Shown here one piece after another: positions 17,782 through 31,593 of a stretch of DNA of 64,000 bases. The stretch comes from an uncultured Geobacteraceae bacterium (GTDB lineage: Bacteria > Desulfobacterota > Desulfuromonadia > Geobacterales > Pseudopelobacteraceae): positions 1 through 64,000 of the forward strand of contig CAJAFV010000063.1 in the NCBI GenBank assembly GCA_903939115.1, in the 5' to 3' direction. Made by a program: the position numbers and the translations under genes. The stretch's first letter is position 1. Each line of letters opens with the position of its first letter. The notes under the pieces are model-generated. The model searched no databases. It was given only the letters and a program-made list of their open reading frames with translations, and was not told the DNA's origin.

Positions 17782-18693
17782 TTACGCTGTTTGAACTTTT
17801 TTTCCCAAAGCACGATTTTCGAGAAGTACCACAATCGGACTGGCTACGAACACCGATGAATAAGTACCTACCAGAACACCGATTAAAAGGGCTAATGAAA
17901 AATCATGGATTACTTCGCCGCCGAATAAGAAGAGAGAAGCAGCGGCAAGAAAAACCGTCAGTGAAGTAACAATCGTACGGGAAAGCACTTCGTTGATACT
18001 GTCGTTGAATATGGTGTTCATCGCACCCTTTAAATTTTTATGCAGATTCTCACGAATACGGTCGAAAACAACAACCGTGTCTGTCAGTGAATAACCGGCG
18101 ATTGTCAATACCGCAGTGATAAACAGCAGATTAATCTCCTTGTTCATCAGGTAAAATACGGCAAACATGGCCAGGCAATCGTGCATGGTGGCAAGAGTGG
18201 CTCCGACTCCGAATTTGAAGTCGAACCGCCAGGCGATATACATAATAATCCCCAGCATTGAAAGCACTGCGGCGACCAGGGTATCTTTGCGCAGCTTGTC
18301 ACCGATGGAGGGGCCGATTTCAGTCGAACTATCCACGGTAAAAGTATTGTCCGCAAATTCTTTTTTGAATGCGGCCTGCACCATCTCGGACGGCTTACCG
18401 ACCGCTGCCCCGGCCATTTTAACCAGCAGCTTGTTGCCGTCCTTTATTTCCTGCAGGTCAGCCTTGGCGATACCGTTCTTATGCAGGGCCGCTCTGGCGT
18501 CTGCAATTGAGATCGGCTTATTAAACTTCAGCTGCATCGCGGTGCCGCCTGAAAAATCGATACCCATATTTGCTGCACCGCGACCAACCTGAATGACTCC
18601 AATGATACCGACAATCGAAATAATGGCCGATATAATAAAGGAAATTTTGCGCATTCCAATAAAATCTATTCTTGTTTTCCCAAGAAGTTCCAT
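17782..18693 (-). CDS. secF: Protein translocase subunit SecF
   Basis: GIDFSGGTAMQLKF, SLTDTVVVFDRIREN. Confidence 0.96.
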   Translation of the reverse strand: MELLGKTRIDFIGMRKISFIISAIISIVGIIGVIQVGRGAANMGIDFSGGTAMQLKFNKPISIADARAALHKNGIAKADLQEIKDGNKLLVKMAGAAVGKPSEMVQAAFKKEFADNTFTVDSSTEIGPSIGDKLRKDTLVAAVLSMLGIIMYIAWRFDFKFGVGATLATMHDCLAMFAVFYLMNKEINLLFITAVLTIAGYSLTDTVVVFDRIRENLHKNLKGAMNTIFNDSINEVLSRTIVTSLTVFLAAASLFLFGGEVIHDFSLALLIGVLVGTYSSVFVASPIVVLLENRALGKKVQTA

Positions 18694-18708
18694 GAACGGT
18701 GTTACCTC

Positions 18709-20301
18709 CTATATGCTCATTTTTTTAACTTTGCCCTTGTGAAGGAACAGGTCAAAGGTCACCTTGGTCCCGATCAGTGAAGTAAACAGGTTGATGATAA
18801 CCCCCAGACTCAAGGAGACTGCAAACCCTTTCACCGGACCGGTGCCGAACTGGAACAGAACAGCAGCCGTAATCAACGTGGTGATGTGGGAGTCCATAAT
18901 TGTCAGAAACGCCTTGTCATAACCGGCATCGAGAGCGGCTTTGGGAGATTTTCCCAATTTAAGCTCTTCACGGATACGCTCAAAGATGATGACGTTCGAG
19001 TCTACCGACATACCGACCAGCAACACGATAGCAGCAATACCGGGCAGTGTCAGAGTAGCTCCCAAAGCGGCCAACGCCCCCATCAAGTACACGATGTTCA
19101 GGATCATGCCAAGATCAGCAATCAATCCGGACAGCTTGTAATAGACCGCCATAAAGACAACAACCAGCAGCACTCCGATCAGTCCGGCATACAAGCCTTT
19201 GTTGATGGAGTCTTGCCCGAGGGACGGGCCTACTGTCACATTCTGGATGATTTTGACCGGAGCCGGCAGTGCACCGGCACGAAGCACGATGGCAAGGTCA
19301 GCCGCGGTTTTTTCGGTGAAACTACCCGATATCTGGGCGCTGCCGCCGGAGATACGCTCACGGATAACCGGAGCCGAGTGAATGTTGTTATCAAGAACGA
19401 TAGCAAAACGTTTACCGACATTAGCTGCCGTAACCTGATCAAACAGCTTGGCGCCCAATGAATTAAATTCAATGGCAACGTACGGCTGGTTGAATTGCGA
19501 ATCGATCCTGACCTGAGCGTCCGTCAACAGATCGCCGGTGATCATCGGTTTTTTCTGAACGACAATTGGAATTTCCGAGACAGCACCGGTCGCAGGATCA
19601 ACCGTTTTTTCCTTCAGCAGTTCAGCATCTTCAGGAATCGTACCGGATGTCGGCGAAATATCCTCACGCACCATTTTAAAATCGAGACGTGCAGTACGTC
19701 CGATAAGATCAATTGCCCGCTGCGGATCTTTTATGCCAGGCAGCTGCACAACGATATGATTGATCCCTTCCCGTTGAATGGTAGGTTCTGAAACACCGAA
19801 CTGGTCAATCCTGTTGCGGATCGTCTCAAGAGCCTGCTGAACCGCTTTATCCTTGCGGTCCTGGGCATCTTTTTCGTTCACCCGCAACGTCATGGCAACA
19901 AAGCCGCCTTCATCAAACGTAGGGCTCTGTTCATAGGTCGGATATTTATCCTTGATCAACTTCAGAACGGTATCTGCTGTCCCCTTTTCATAGACCACCA
20001 CGGTTACCTTGTCGGAACCGCTCCGGGAAATACGCTTGAAACGAAGATTTTTACTGTTAAGCGTATCTTCGAGATCCGTAGCAACAAGATCCAGTGACCC
20101 TTCAATCGCTTTCTGGGTATCGACCTCCATTACCAGATGCGTGCCACCCTGCAGGTCAAGTCCGAGATGGATCTTGTCCTTGGGCAAAAAGGTTCCCCAC
20201 CAGGACGGCAATTTGCTCGCCAGAGTCGGGGTCAGATACAGAAACGACAGCACAACAAATGCAGCTATCAGGCTTATTCGCCAGCCAGTTTCTTTCGGCA
20301 T
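18709..20301 (-). CDS. secD: Protein translocase subunit SecD
   Basis: LGLDLQGGTHLVMEVD, GMSVDSNVIIFERIREE. Confidence 0.96.
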   Translation of the reverse strand: MPKETGWRISLIAAFVVLSFLYLTPTLASKLPSWWGTFLPKDKIHLGLDLQGGTHLVMEVDTQKAIEGSLDLVATDLEDTLNSKNLRFKRISRSGSDKVTVVVYEKGTADTVLKLIKDKYPTYEQSPTFDEGGFVAMTLRVNEKDAQDRKDKAVQQALETIRNRIDQFGVSEPTIQREGINHIVVQLPGIKDPQRAIDLIGRTARLDFKMVREDISPTSGTIPEDAELLKEKTVDPATGAVSEIPIVVQKKPMITGDLLTDAQVRIDSQFNQPYVAIEFNSLGAKLFDQVTAANVGKRFAIVLDNNIHSAPVIRERISGGSAQISGSFTEKTAADLAIVLRAGALPAPVKIIQNVTVGPSLGQDSINKGLYAGLIGVLLVVVFMAVYYKLSGLIADLGMILNIVYLMGALAALGATLTLPGIAAIVLLVGMSVDSNVIIFERIREELKLGKSPKAALDAGYDKAFLTIMDSHITTLITAAVLFQFGTGPVKGFAVSLSLGVIINLFTSLIGTKVTFDLFLHKGKVKKMSI

Positions 20302-20330
20302 AAGGCTTGTTCTCCTTTTCAGATTTTGAA

Positions 20331-20654
20331 CTAGTCCTTCTTGATTGCAGCGATATAGCTTTTGGTTATTTTAATATTTACATTGTTTGCGATCTCGAGA
20401 GTCACCAGTTCGTTCTCCACGGCAGTGACCTTACCATGAACACCGCCCGCAGTAATAACATTATCTCCCTTTTTCATCGCTTCGAGCAAAGCTTTATGCT
20501 CTTTGGCTTTTTTCTGTTGCGGGCGGATGAGTAAAAAATAAAAAATTGCGAACATGAACACCAGCGGAATAATCTGCTGAAATGCCGCCATTCCTCCACC
20601 TGCTCCACCTGCTCCTCCCGGTGCACTTCCCATAGCAAAAGCCAATCCAAACAT
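20331..20654 (-). CDS. yajC: Preprotein translocase subunit YajC
   Basis: FYFLLIRPQQKKAKEHKALLEAMKKGDNVITAGGVHGKV; upstream of secD. Confidence 0.95.
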   Translation of the reverse strand: MFGLAFAMGSAPGGAGGAGGGMAAFQQIIPLVFMFAIFYFLLIRPQQKKAKEHKALLEAMKKGDNVITAGGVHGKVTAVENELVTLEIANNVNIKITKSYIAAIKKD

Positions 20655-20677
20655 GCTGTTTATCCTCCCTTTTCAGT

Positions 20678-22848
<2,171 letters not shown>

Positions 22849-22875
22849 TCAAACCTTGTATATCAAGTTCACTGT

Positions 22876-24000
22876 TTAACGAATATCAGAGAGCTTTTTC
22901 AACTGAGTGCCCGGATAGTAGTAGGAGAGGATCTCTCCACTACCAAAACCGTCGAGAGCCCGTTGCTTGGCGCCCCATTGGCAAAGGCCGACACCATGAC
23001 CATTACCGGTTCCGGAAAAGCTGATTTCATTTTTGCTGTTTTTCAGAGTAAAGCGTGTACTTTTTATGGCCCCGTATCCGACCGCTTTACGAAGTTGTTC
23101 GCCGCTGATCGGACCACTGCCTTTTGCAGCGAGCAGTGAAACAAATTTAAGACGCCCCCGTGAGTTGATCACTCCCGGCTTAATATCATACAAGCCCGAA
23201 ACTTTATATCCCCCCAGGCGGAGGCGGTCCTCAAGCTCTTTCAAAGAAATCTTGTATTCCCAGGCGGTACTGGAAGGCGAGGTCAGGCAATACTGACACT
23301 CCACTCCTTTCAGATACGGTAAAGCCACTCCCCAGACGTTCTCGGAATCTTCGGTTCGCCCACCGCAGCTGGAGTGATAAAAAGCCTGGATGATGGCGCC
23401 ACCGAAAGTGAGAACTTCTCCCGACGTTTCAAGTACGGCACGACGGGCCCGACTGTCTTCGATCAAACACCCTTCGTAGACCTGATCAATAACTGATGAC
23501 TCTAAGTGATACGGCGCGGTTATACGGGCATTTTTTCTATTAACTGCGTATGTCCTGGCGATTATTGCCTGGGCTTTCACCGCATCAATCGGCCACGCAG
23601 AAGATATTTCACAATTAATCAGTCCGACCAGGTACTCTTCAAGCGGTAACTGGTTAACGACCAGAATACCCTTGTCCGCCACGGATAGCTCCGCAAGTCC
23701 GCGATACGGCTTATTGTTTACAAATACTGCAGTAGAAGCGGAAAACGACAGCCGCTGGTAGAGCTTCCCTCCGACCAGTAATCCATCTTTCAAAGGTTTC
23801 ACCGTAACAGGAAGCGACATTACAAGCGGCTCGCCACCCTCATTAGTCACAAGAATCGCATCACCAGCCACCGTTACTTCGGAAGCGGACTTAACAATGG
23901 CTATCCGGATGGTTTCATCCAGAACCGCTGCATGTATCCTGTTTTTCCCTGACCATGACAGAACAATTGTCACTACAGCCAGAAGGATAAATATGCGCAT
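22876..24000 (-). CDS. SpoIID/LytB domain protein
   Basis: EEYLVGLINCEISSAWPIDAVKAQAIIARTYA; FSGTGNGHGVGLCQWGAKQRA. Start set at MRIFILLAVV. Confidence 0.88.
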   Translation of the reverse strand: MRIFILLAVVTIVLSWSGKNRIHAAVLDETIRIAIVKSASEVTVAGDAILVTNEGGEPLVMSLPVTVKPLKDGLLVGGKLYQRLSFSASTAVFVNNKPYRGLAELSVADKGILVVNQLPLEEYLVGLINCEISSAWPIDAVKAQAIIARTYAVNRKNARITAPYHLESSVIDQVYEGCLIEDSRARRAVLETSGEVLTFGGAIIQAFYHSSCGGRTEDSENVWGVALPYLKGVECQYCLTSPSSTAWEYKISLKELEDRLRLGGYKVSGLYDIKPGVINSRGRLKFVSLLAAKGSGPISGEQLRKAVGYGAIKSTRFTLKNSKNEISFSGTGNGHGVGLCQWGAKQRALDGFGSGEILSYYYPGTQLKKLSDIR

Positions 24001-24157
24001 ACGATAGAGTAGTTGCAAAACCTGAGGATAGAAACACATTATGCGGTAGGATGTCAATTTTTTTGATTGCCGGTTTTTCCTGCCTGGTGTACAAATGACA
24101 ACACCTCAGTGACTTGGCTCATATAACTAAAATCAACCTCAACGCTGCGAGCTTCCT

Positions 24158-25110
<953 letters not shown>

Positions 25111-25120
<10 letters not shown>

Positions 25121-26103
25121 CCGAACCGAACCTGCTCTCCGCAGTCAATCTGCATAAAAAGTTCAAAGTTTCCGGGCAGAATCGTTCTACCCGCTTTCTG
25201 ACCGCTCTTGACCAGGTCTCTCTCCATATTTCAGCCGGTGAAACGCTCGGGATTGCCGGCGAATCCGGTTGCGGCAAGTCAACAGTGGCAAAAATCATGG
25301 CCGGCCTGCTACTCCCCGACTCCGGGGATGTTCTCTACAAGGGAACTCCTTTGTCGCAGCTCGGGAAGAGTGACCGGAAGATTTACCGCCAAAAGACCCA
25401 GATGATTTTTCAGGATCCGTTTTCATCTTTAAACCCGCGCATGCGTGTCGGTGACAGCATTTCTGAACCGCTTGTCATCTCCGGCATGCCGGCGTCCCTC
25501 CGACGGGCGGAACTTGCCCGGATAATGGCATCAGTTGGCCTCCCTTACGACTCCGCAAATCGCTTTCCCGACGAGTTTTCGGGAGGACAGCGTCAGCGCA
25601 TCGGTATCGCGCGTGCGCTCGCTGCAGCTCCGGAAATTCTGATCGCCGATGAACCGGTGTCATCTCTCGACATCTCAATTCAGGCACAGATTATAAATAT
25701 CCTACTTCAAATGAAACAGGAAAGTGCGTTATCGATGATGATCGTCTCGCACAATTTACTGATACTAAGGCATATTTGCGACAGGATCATCATCATGTAT
25801 CTTGGCGCGATTGTTGAGTGCGGACCGACGGCAGAGCTGTTCAGCAGGTGCCGCCACCCCTATACAGAGGCGCTTATTGCTGCAATTCCCGGGCTGAATG
25901 CATCAGACGCATCCAAAGGCGTTCTGTTACATGATGACCTCCCCTCCGCCCTCTCTATTCCCCCCGGATGCAGATTTCATCCTCGCTGCCGCCATGCGAT
26001 CGACCTCTGTCGCAGCGAAGTTCCGAAAATGACTGAATATGCGGCGGGACATACAGCAGCCTGCCATTTGAGTGAAGCGTTGTTCGGCCAGGGTTCTGAT
26101 TGA
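25111..26103 (+). CDS. Oligo/dipeptide ABC transporter ATP-binding protein (OppF/DppF-like)
   Basis: GESGCGKS, FSGGQRQRIGIARAL, PPGCRFHPRCRHAIDLC. Confidence 0.93.
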
Positions 26104-26223
26104 TCTGTGGTTCGTGGTGAGCGTGTCGAACCATGAGCGGAAGATCAGAACAAATCTGATATTTAGATTGACTGGCAGATAATCCATATATATGATATTC
26201 AAAACTTTAACGGGAGTTTATAT

Positions 26224-26496
26224 ATGGCCTTTGATAAAAATAAAAAGTTTACTGTAGAAGCTGATGTCTTGAAGGTACTTGGTCACCCGATCCGGCTGAA
26301 AATCGTTGCGGGGCTCTGTACGCAAGAGTGCAATGTGAAACATATCTGGGAATGTCTCGGACTTCCGCAGGCAACTGTTTCGCAGCATCTGGCGCTGCTT
26401 AAGAATAAAGGGATTATCGACGGCAAGCGGGAGGGCGTTGAAGTACACTACAGCGTCATCAATGAATTTGCGAAAAAAATCATCCAGACGTTATGA
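26224..26496 (+). CDS. ArsR-family transcriptional regulator
   Basis: VLKVLGHPIRLKIVAGL...LGLPQATVSQHLALLKNKGIIDGKREGVEVHYSV. Confidence 0.9.
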   Translation: MAFDKNKKFTVEADVLKVLGHPIRLKIVAGLCTQECNVKHIWECLGLPQATVSQHLALLKNKGIIDGKREGVEVHYSVINEFAKKIIQTL

Positions 26497-26529
26497 ACGG
26501 CAATGTATTTTGAGATACATTTTAACCAG

Positions 26530-27354
26530 TCATAAATCAAGAGGTTGTGCCTTTGTCCGCGCAGTCAGATAAAGGACTTTATACGTAGCAGGTATTTTGT
26601 CGTCCTGCCCATACAGCTGCTGATATCGCCGGGAAGTTTCCCGCAAGACCCCTCGCCACCCCAGACCATTTCCTGAACCGCCCGCCACCGTGCCCGCTCC
26701 GATGTTTTTTATCGATCGCAACAGTGAGTGGAGATCGTCATACCAGTCCACCTCAGTTTCAACGGAAATAACTGCCATCTCGAAATCCATGCTGCTCACA
26801 ACCGACTGCACGTCGTCAACCGTCCAGAAACCATGAAGACGGGACATCTTTGCATTGTCGACATTGGAGTCGTGAAAACAACGCTGTAACTCACCCAGCG
26901 AACCATGGCAAAAAAAGGCGATACTGAGATCCCCCCCCGGCCTGACAACTCTGCACATTTCTTTTAACGCTGCTGATAAATCGTTCACCCACTGCATAAC
27001 CGACGCCGAAACGACCAGATCGAATATTCCGGCTTTGAACGGAAGAGTTTCGGCATTACCGTTGACAACATGGCAGGCATCGCCAATTTTCTGCTGACTC
27101 TTCAGGCACATGTTGAATGCGATGTCAACGCCGGCCAGACGGGATGAAGGATACCTGACGTGTAACTGTTCGAGCAGTGCTCCGGTACCGGTACCGACAT
27201 CAAGAATATGTTCAGGTTCATGATCAAGATGCAACGCCACCGATTCGACCAATTGCGTTACTACCCGCTTTTGAACGAGTATATGCTGGTCATAATTATC
27301 CGCATTTTTATGAAATGCTGTCGCAATCAAGCCAGTCTCCGGCATTCTATTCAC
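26530..27354 (-). CDS. bioC: Malonyl-ACP O-methyltransferase BioC
   Basis: SAM-methyltransferase (ILDVGTGTGALLEQL, SASVMQWVNDLSAAL) in a bio cluster. Confidence 0.88.
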   Translation of the reverse strand: MNRMPETGLIATAFHKNADNYDQHILVQKRVVTQLVESVALHLDHEPEHILDVGTGTGALLEQLHVRYPSSRLAGVDIAFNMCLKSQQKIGDACHVVNGNAETLPFKAGIFDLVVSASVMQWVNDLSAALKEMCRVVRPGGDLSIAFFCHGSLGELQRCFHDSNVDNAKMSRLHGFWTVDDVQSVVSSMDFEMAVISVETEVDWYDDLHSLLRSIKNIGAGTVAGGSGNGLGWRGVLRETSRRYQQLYGQDDKIPATYKVLYLTARTKAQPLDL

Positions 27355-28165
27355 AGACGCTCCTTATAAAACGAAAAAGTTCTGCATTAAATTGATGACT
27401 CTGAGTCAAAAACGGTGCGTGCCCGCAGCCATCAAAAACGAACTGTTCTGCACCGGCAATATGCTCTTTCAGATAATCTGACGCCTGCGGCAGGCAAATC
27501 TGATCGTGATTCCCGTTAAAAACCACTGTTGGAACCGTTATAGATGGTAGTAAATGGCGCATATCTGCACGTGAGAGCGCATCAAGTGCTTCGAGCAGAG
27601 CGCAGGTATCAGGTGGCGATATTGACGCAAGCAGCTCTCTTATTTCTAATGATAACGGATGGTTCTCCAGTTCACCGTCTGTAAACAGTCGCGTATGGAA
27701 ACCATCCAGCGCCCGCTGACTGTTGCGCTGAACTTTGAGACGCATCCCGCTGGCCTCTTTATCGGCAAGACCGTGTGGAAAATCCTCAGAAGAGGTAAAG
27801 CAGGGAGTAGCAGAGACCAAAACCAGGCCGGCCAGCCGACCGGACAACTCTGCAGAGGCCTGCAGCGCGATTTGCGCCCCCATGGACCAGCCGACGAGAA
27901 CAACCTTCGTAAGATTCAGCTGCTCTAGCAGATCAGCCAGGTCACCGGCAAAACCGGCAAAGTCGATAGTTCCCACTACGTTGCGCGAGCGGCCGTGCCC
28001 GCGAAGATCAGGGGCAAGAGTGCGGTATGAGCCGGCAAGAGCAGCGAGTTGGTACTTCCATATCGCTGAAGAGAGGCACCATCCATGCAATAGCACGACC
28101 GGGCTCCCGCCTCCCCGCTCTTCATACCAGAGGGACTCCCCTCTGCGGTTCTCATACCATGGCAT
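27347..28165 (-). CDS. Alpha/beta hydrolase, BioH-like
   Basis: GWSMGAQIALQ nucleophile elbow, LLHGWCLSSAIW; between bioF and bioC. Confidence 0.82.
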   Translation of the reverse strand: MPWYENRRGESLWYEERGGGSPVVLLHGWCLSSAIWKYQLAALAGSYRTLAPDLRGHGRSRNVVGTIDFAGFAGDLADLLEQLNLTKVVLVGWSMGAQIALQASAELSGRLAGLVLVSATPCFTSSEDFPHGLADKEASGMRLKVQRNSQRALDGFHTRLFTDGELENHPLSLEIRELLASISPPDTCALLEALDALSRADMRHLLPSITVPTVVFNGNHDQICLPQASDYLKEHIAGAEQFVFDGCGHAPFLTQSHQFNAELFRFIRSVCE

Positions 28166-29361
28166 CAGATAACCCCGAGTCGCTGCCCGACATGACACAC
28201 AGACGTAGCCGCGCACGCCAGATCGGCCAGCGTATGAGTCGCCATCAGCGTAAAGCGGAGACGACTGGTGCCGACCGGCACCGTTGGCGGGCGTATCCCC
28301 TGGGCAAAGAAACCTTCCGCCAGAAGCGCTTCTGAAAACTGCATGGTGGTATCTGCCGGTCCGATTACAATCGGCACAATCTGGGTCGTGCCGGCAGGAA
28401 TCGTGAAACCGGCCTCTGCCAGGCTGTTTCTGAAGAAGCTGGTGTTGACCGCCAACTGTTGCCGCAACTGGTCACCTTCAGGCGTCTGCACAAGCTCAAC
28501 AGCTGCCAGTGAAGCCGCCAGTACAGAAGGGGGCAGCGAAGTTGAAAATATGAAACTGCGCGCACGGTTGATCAACAAGTCACGCAGTTCAGCCGAAACC
28601 GCCGCATACGCTCCAAAGCTCCCCAGCGCCTTGCCGAATGTCCCCATCTGAATGTCGACATCACTTCCAACTCCGAGCAGCTCGGCACTCCCCCGCCCCC
28701 GTTCCCCCAGAACTCCGCAGCCATGGGCATCATCAACCATAAGCAGCGCACCATGTGCGCGCTTGAGGGCGACCAGCTCAGCCAACGGGGCAATATCGCC
28801 GTCCATACTGAACACACCGTCAGTGACAATCAGGCAGCGTCCCGTGGCGTGTTCAGTGTCGTATTCCGTGGCATGTTTCTCCATCAGCAGTGCAAGAGCA
28901 GTGTGATCATTGTGCGGATATCGCACCAGACGCGCCCCGGAAAGCAGAATGCCGTCGATGATGCTGGCATGGTTGAGCCGGTCGGAAAAAACCACGTCAC
29001 CCTTCCCGACCAGAGCCGGAATAATGCCGGTATTGGCGGCATGGCCACTATTGAAGACAAGCGCAGCTTCACTCCCTTTAAAGGCGGCAACAGCCCGTTC
29101 CAGCCGTTCGTGCAGCTCCATGGTCCCGGAAACCAGCCGGGAGGCACCGCTCGAAGTGCCGTACTGCTCAATGGCCGCTATCGAAGCAGCCGCCAGAGCA
29201 GGATGGTCAGCCAGCCCGAGGTAATTGTTGGAACAGAGCATCAACACATCGTGGCCGTTGCAGGTAACGTGCGCCGACTGCCGACCGTTGATCACTCTGG
29301 TACGGCGTAGCAGCCCACGGCTTTTTATCTCTTCAAGTTCATGTTGTACTGTTCTGGTCAT
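28165..29361 (-). CDS. bioF: 8-amino-7-oxononanoate synthase
   Basis: [43 protein letters not shown]. Confidence 0.93.
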   Translation of the reverse strand: MTRTVQHELEEIKSRGLLRRTRVINGRQSAHVTCNGHDVLMLCSNNYLGLADHPALAAASIAAIEQYGTSSGASRLVSGTMELHERLERAVAAFKGSEAALVFNSGHAANTGIIPALVGKGDVVFSDRLNHASIIDGILLSGARLVRYPHNDHTALALLMEKHATEYDTEHATGRCLIVTDGVFSMDGDIAPLAELVALKRAHGALLMVDDAHGCGVLGERGRGSAELLGVGSDVDIQMGTFGKALGSFGAYAAVSAELRDLLINRARSFIFSTSLPPSVLAASLAAVELVQTPEGDQLRQQLAVNTSFFRNSLAEAGFTIPAGTTQIVPIVIGPADTTMQFSEALLAEGFFAQGIRPPTVPVGTSRLRFTLMATHTLADLACAATSVCHVGQRLGVI

Positions 29362-29472
29362 TGGCACCCTCGCATTGTAAACCGGCATATTATACCAAGG
29401 TTGACAATGTGTCCAAAAAAAAGGACGCACCAGATGGCGGCGTCCCGTATATTAATAAGAACAAGAATGGCG

Positions 29473-30549
29473 CTACAAATACTCCGTCAGCCCCTTGCCC
29501 CCCAACAGCTCTACCACTTTTTTCACATCCTGACAGCGTTCACGGTCACAGACAAGAATTGCATCCGCTGTTGAAACGATCACCAGGTTATGAACTCCAA
29601 CCGTGGCAACTATTCTCCCATCGGCATAAATAAGGTTTTCGGATGAATCAACAACAATATGCCCGGCGGCATTAATACAGACCGTCCCGGCGCTGTCAGG
29701 CTCGACAACTTCCGGCAGAGCGCTCCAACTGCCGACATCGCTCCACCCCATTTCGACAGGGACCATCAGCACTTTGGCAGACTTTTCCATCACCCCGTAA
29801 TCGATTGAAACGCCCTCAAGGTTCTGGTACAGAGCCGCAATCCGTTCCTTCAGATCGGCGTCATCTGCGGTACCGGGGTGTCGAAGGGGCTCAAGCTTTG
29901 CATGCAGAGAGGGCATATATGCCGCCATCTCCTCAAGTATCGCATCAGCCCGCCAGATAAACATGCCGCTGTTCCAGAAGAAGTTACCTTCATTTAAATA
30001 GCGCACAGCCTCATCCAGCGGCGGTTTCTCAACAAAACGCTTGACCTGAAACGGCCCCTGCCCGGTTATCGCAGTCATATCCGCTTCGATATACCCGTAA
30101 CCGGTTTCAGGACGTGACGGCAGAATACCGAGCGTTATCAGAGAACCGCTATGAGCCGCCTGTCCCGCAAAAGCAAGAGTGTCACGCAGTGCTGTTTCAT
30201 TTTTAATAAAGTGGTCTGCCGGCAGTACGACCATAACCCCGGATGGATCACGGGCGGCAATCAGCGCGGCGGCAAGCCCGATTGCCGGAGCGGTATTTCG
30301 GCCGACCGGTTCCGCGATAACGTCGATTGGCACCGAGTCATACTGCACCATTTGACGACTTGTTTCAGCCGCCTGTACGTGGTTGGTTACAATCAGAATA
30401 CGCTTCGGCTGAAGCGGCAGTACCCGCTCGACAGTCCTCTGAAGCATGCTTCGATCACCGGTTATCGAGATCAGCTGTTTTGGGAGAGCCGTCCGAGAGA
30501 GAGGCCAGAATCTGGTTCCTGACCCACCGGCCAGAATAACAATATACAT
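29473..30549 (-). CDS. Mannose-1-phosphate guanylyltransferase (no fused PMI domain)
   Basis: MYIVILAGGSGTRFWPLSR, FVEKPP, ISIDYGVMEKS-like VSIDYGVMEKS. Confidence 0.93.
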   Translation of the reverse strand: MYIVILAGGSGTRFWPLSRTALPKQLISITGDRSMLQRTVERVLPLQPKRILIVTNHVQAAETSRQMVQYDSVPIDVIAEPVGRNTAPAIGLAAALIAARDPSGVMVVLPADHFIKNETALRDTLAFAGQAAHSGSLITLGILPSRPETGYGYIEADMTAITGQGPFQVKRFVEKPPLDEAVRYLNEGNFFWNSGMFIWRADAILEEMAAYMPSLHAKLEPLRHPGTADDADLKERIAALYQNLEGVSIDYGVMEKSAKVLMVPVEMGWSDVGSWSALPEVVEPDSAGTVCINAAGHIVVDSSENLIYADGRIVATVGVHNLVIVSTADAILVCDRERCQDVKKVVELLGGKGLTEYL

Positions 30550-30567
30550 GGATGTGCTCCTGTTATT

Positions 30568-30690
30568 CAAATTTCAGATCAAAGATTCCATCAAGGCGGC
30601 GAGGACTGAGGCGACGAAGGCATACATTCAGTATGCTGAAGAGCCGAAGACGAGCCAACGAAGATGGGGCTTTGATATGGGAGTTGAATT
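30568..30690. repeat. MITE-like imperfect palindromic intergenic repeat
   Basis: ATCAAAGATTCCATC at the left end versus GATGGGGCTTTGAT at the right end. Confidence 0.6.
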
Positions 30691-31273
30691 ATTTGTATTG
30701 GATTCGATAGAGAAAATCAGCGACTTCCCGTCCAAGATCACTGAACGAATCGGTTGTGTTCATGACATCCCACAAAGTTTCCCGAAAAACAGCAACGTCC
30801 TGACCGGTACCACCATCGCGCAGGTTGACAACAACGGTAATTTTAAAGCGGCCAAGGCGGATAAATTTTCCCGAAACAACCAGCGTTGCCGCATCCGGTT
30901 TCCCGTCACGGTAAATTTTTTTAAACATCTTGCGGGACGTGACAAAACGCTCAATATGCCCGGAAAGTTCTCCCGGAAGAGTTGCATAGCGGAGATCGTG
31001 CGGAGTCGTTCCAGCATCGGAAACGTCGGCATACAATTCCGGCTTAAGCTCCAGATCCTGAATGAGCAGCTTCGTATAGCTGTACATCGGCTTTGGGTTC
31101 GTCACAACCTCCTCTTCAATTCTCGTTGTCGAAGAGGCGGCGCATCCCGCGCAGACGAGCATCAGAGAGACACAGCAAAGCATCAGCAGCCGGCGTATTT
31201 TTAAAGAGCGACCACTACCCGACATTCGGCATCTCAAAACTGCTGTACTCATCATCAATACGGACGATATCAT
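30689..31273 (-). CDS. DUF4410-like lipoprotein
   Basis: Lipobox LMLVCAGC; TKLLIQDLELKPELYADV...ATLVVSGKFIRLGRFKITVVVNL. Confidence 0.6.
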   Translation of the reverse strand: MISSVLMMSTAVLRCRMSGSGRSLKIRRLLMLCCVSLMLVCAGCAASSTTRIEEEVVTNPKPMYSYTKLLIQDLELKPELYADVSDAGTTPHDLRYATLPGELSGHIERFVTSRKMFKKIYRDGKPDAATLVVSGKFIRLGRFKITVVVNLRDGGTGQDVAVFRETLWDVMNTTDSFSDLGREVADFLYRIQYK

Positions 31274-31574
31274 CTTCGCCCAGATATTCGCCGCTCTGGA
31301 CCTCGATGATCACAAGAGGAATCTTTCCCGGATTTTCAAGACGATGATTCTGTCCTATCGAAATAAAAGTCGACTCATTTACGTTAACAGTCTGTTGATT
31401 CTCTCCGCAGGTAACAAGAGCAGTGCCGGATACCACAATCCAGTGTTCACTGCGATGATGATGTTTCTGGAGAGAAAGGCGCTGACCGGGCAGCACTTCA
31501 ATCCGCTTTATTTTATAGTTGTTGTTCTCATCGAGAACCGCATATGTACCCCACAGGCGTTCGCCTCGTTCCAT
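31215..31574 (-). CDS. Cupin, mannose-6-phosphate-isomerase type II C-terminal-like
   Basis: ERLWGTYAVLDENNNYKIKRIEVLPGQRLSLQKHHHRSEHWIVVSGTALVT. Confidence 0.88.
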   Translation of the reverse strand: MERGERLWGTYAVLDENNNYKIKRIEVLPGQRLSLQKHHHRSEHWIVVSGTALVTCGENQQTVNVNESTFISIGQNHRLENPGKIPLVIIEVQSGEYLGEDDIVRIDDEYSSFEMPNVG

Positions 31575-31593
31575 AGGTAATCCTTTCAGAGTA

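Noticed and set aside
18886-19461. 191-aa ORF antisense to secD and similar long antisense ORFs (e.g. 16341-16955, 28723-29310, 44969-45499)
   Set aside because: They lie opposite strongly conserved coding frames, have low-complexity or atypical composition and no RBS support.
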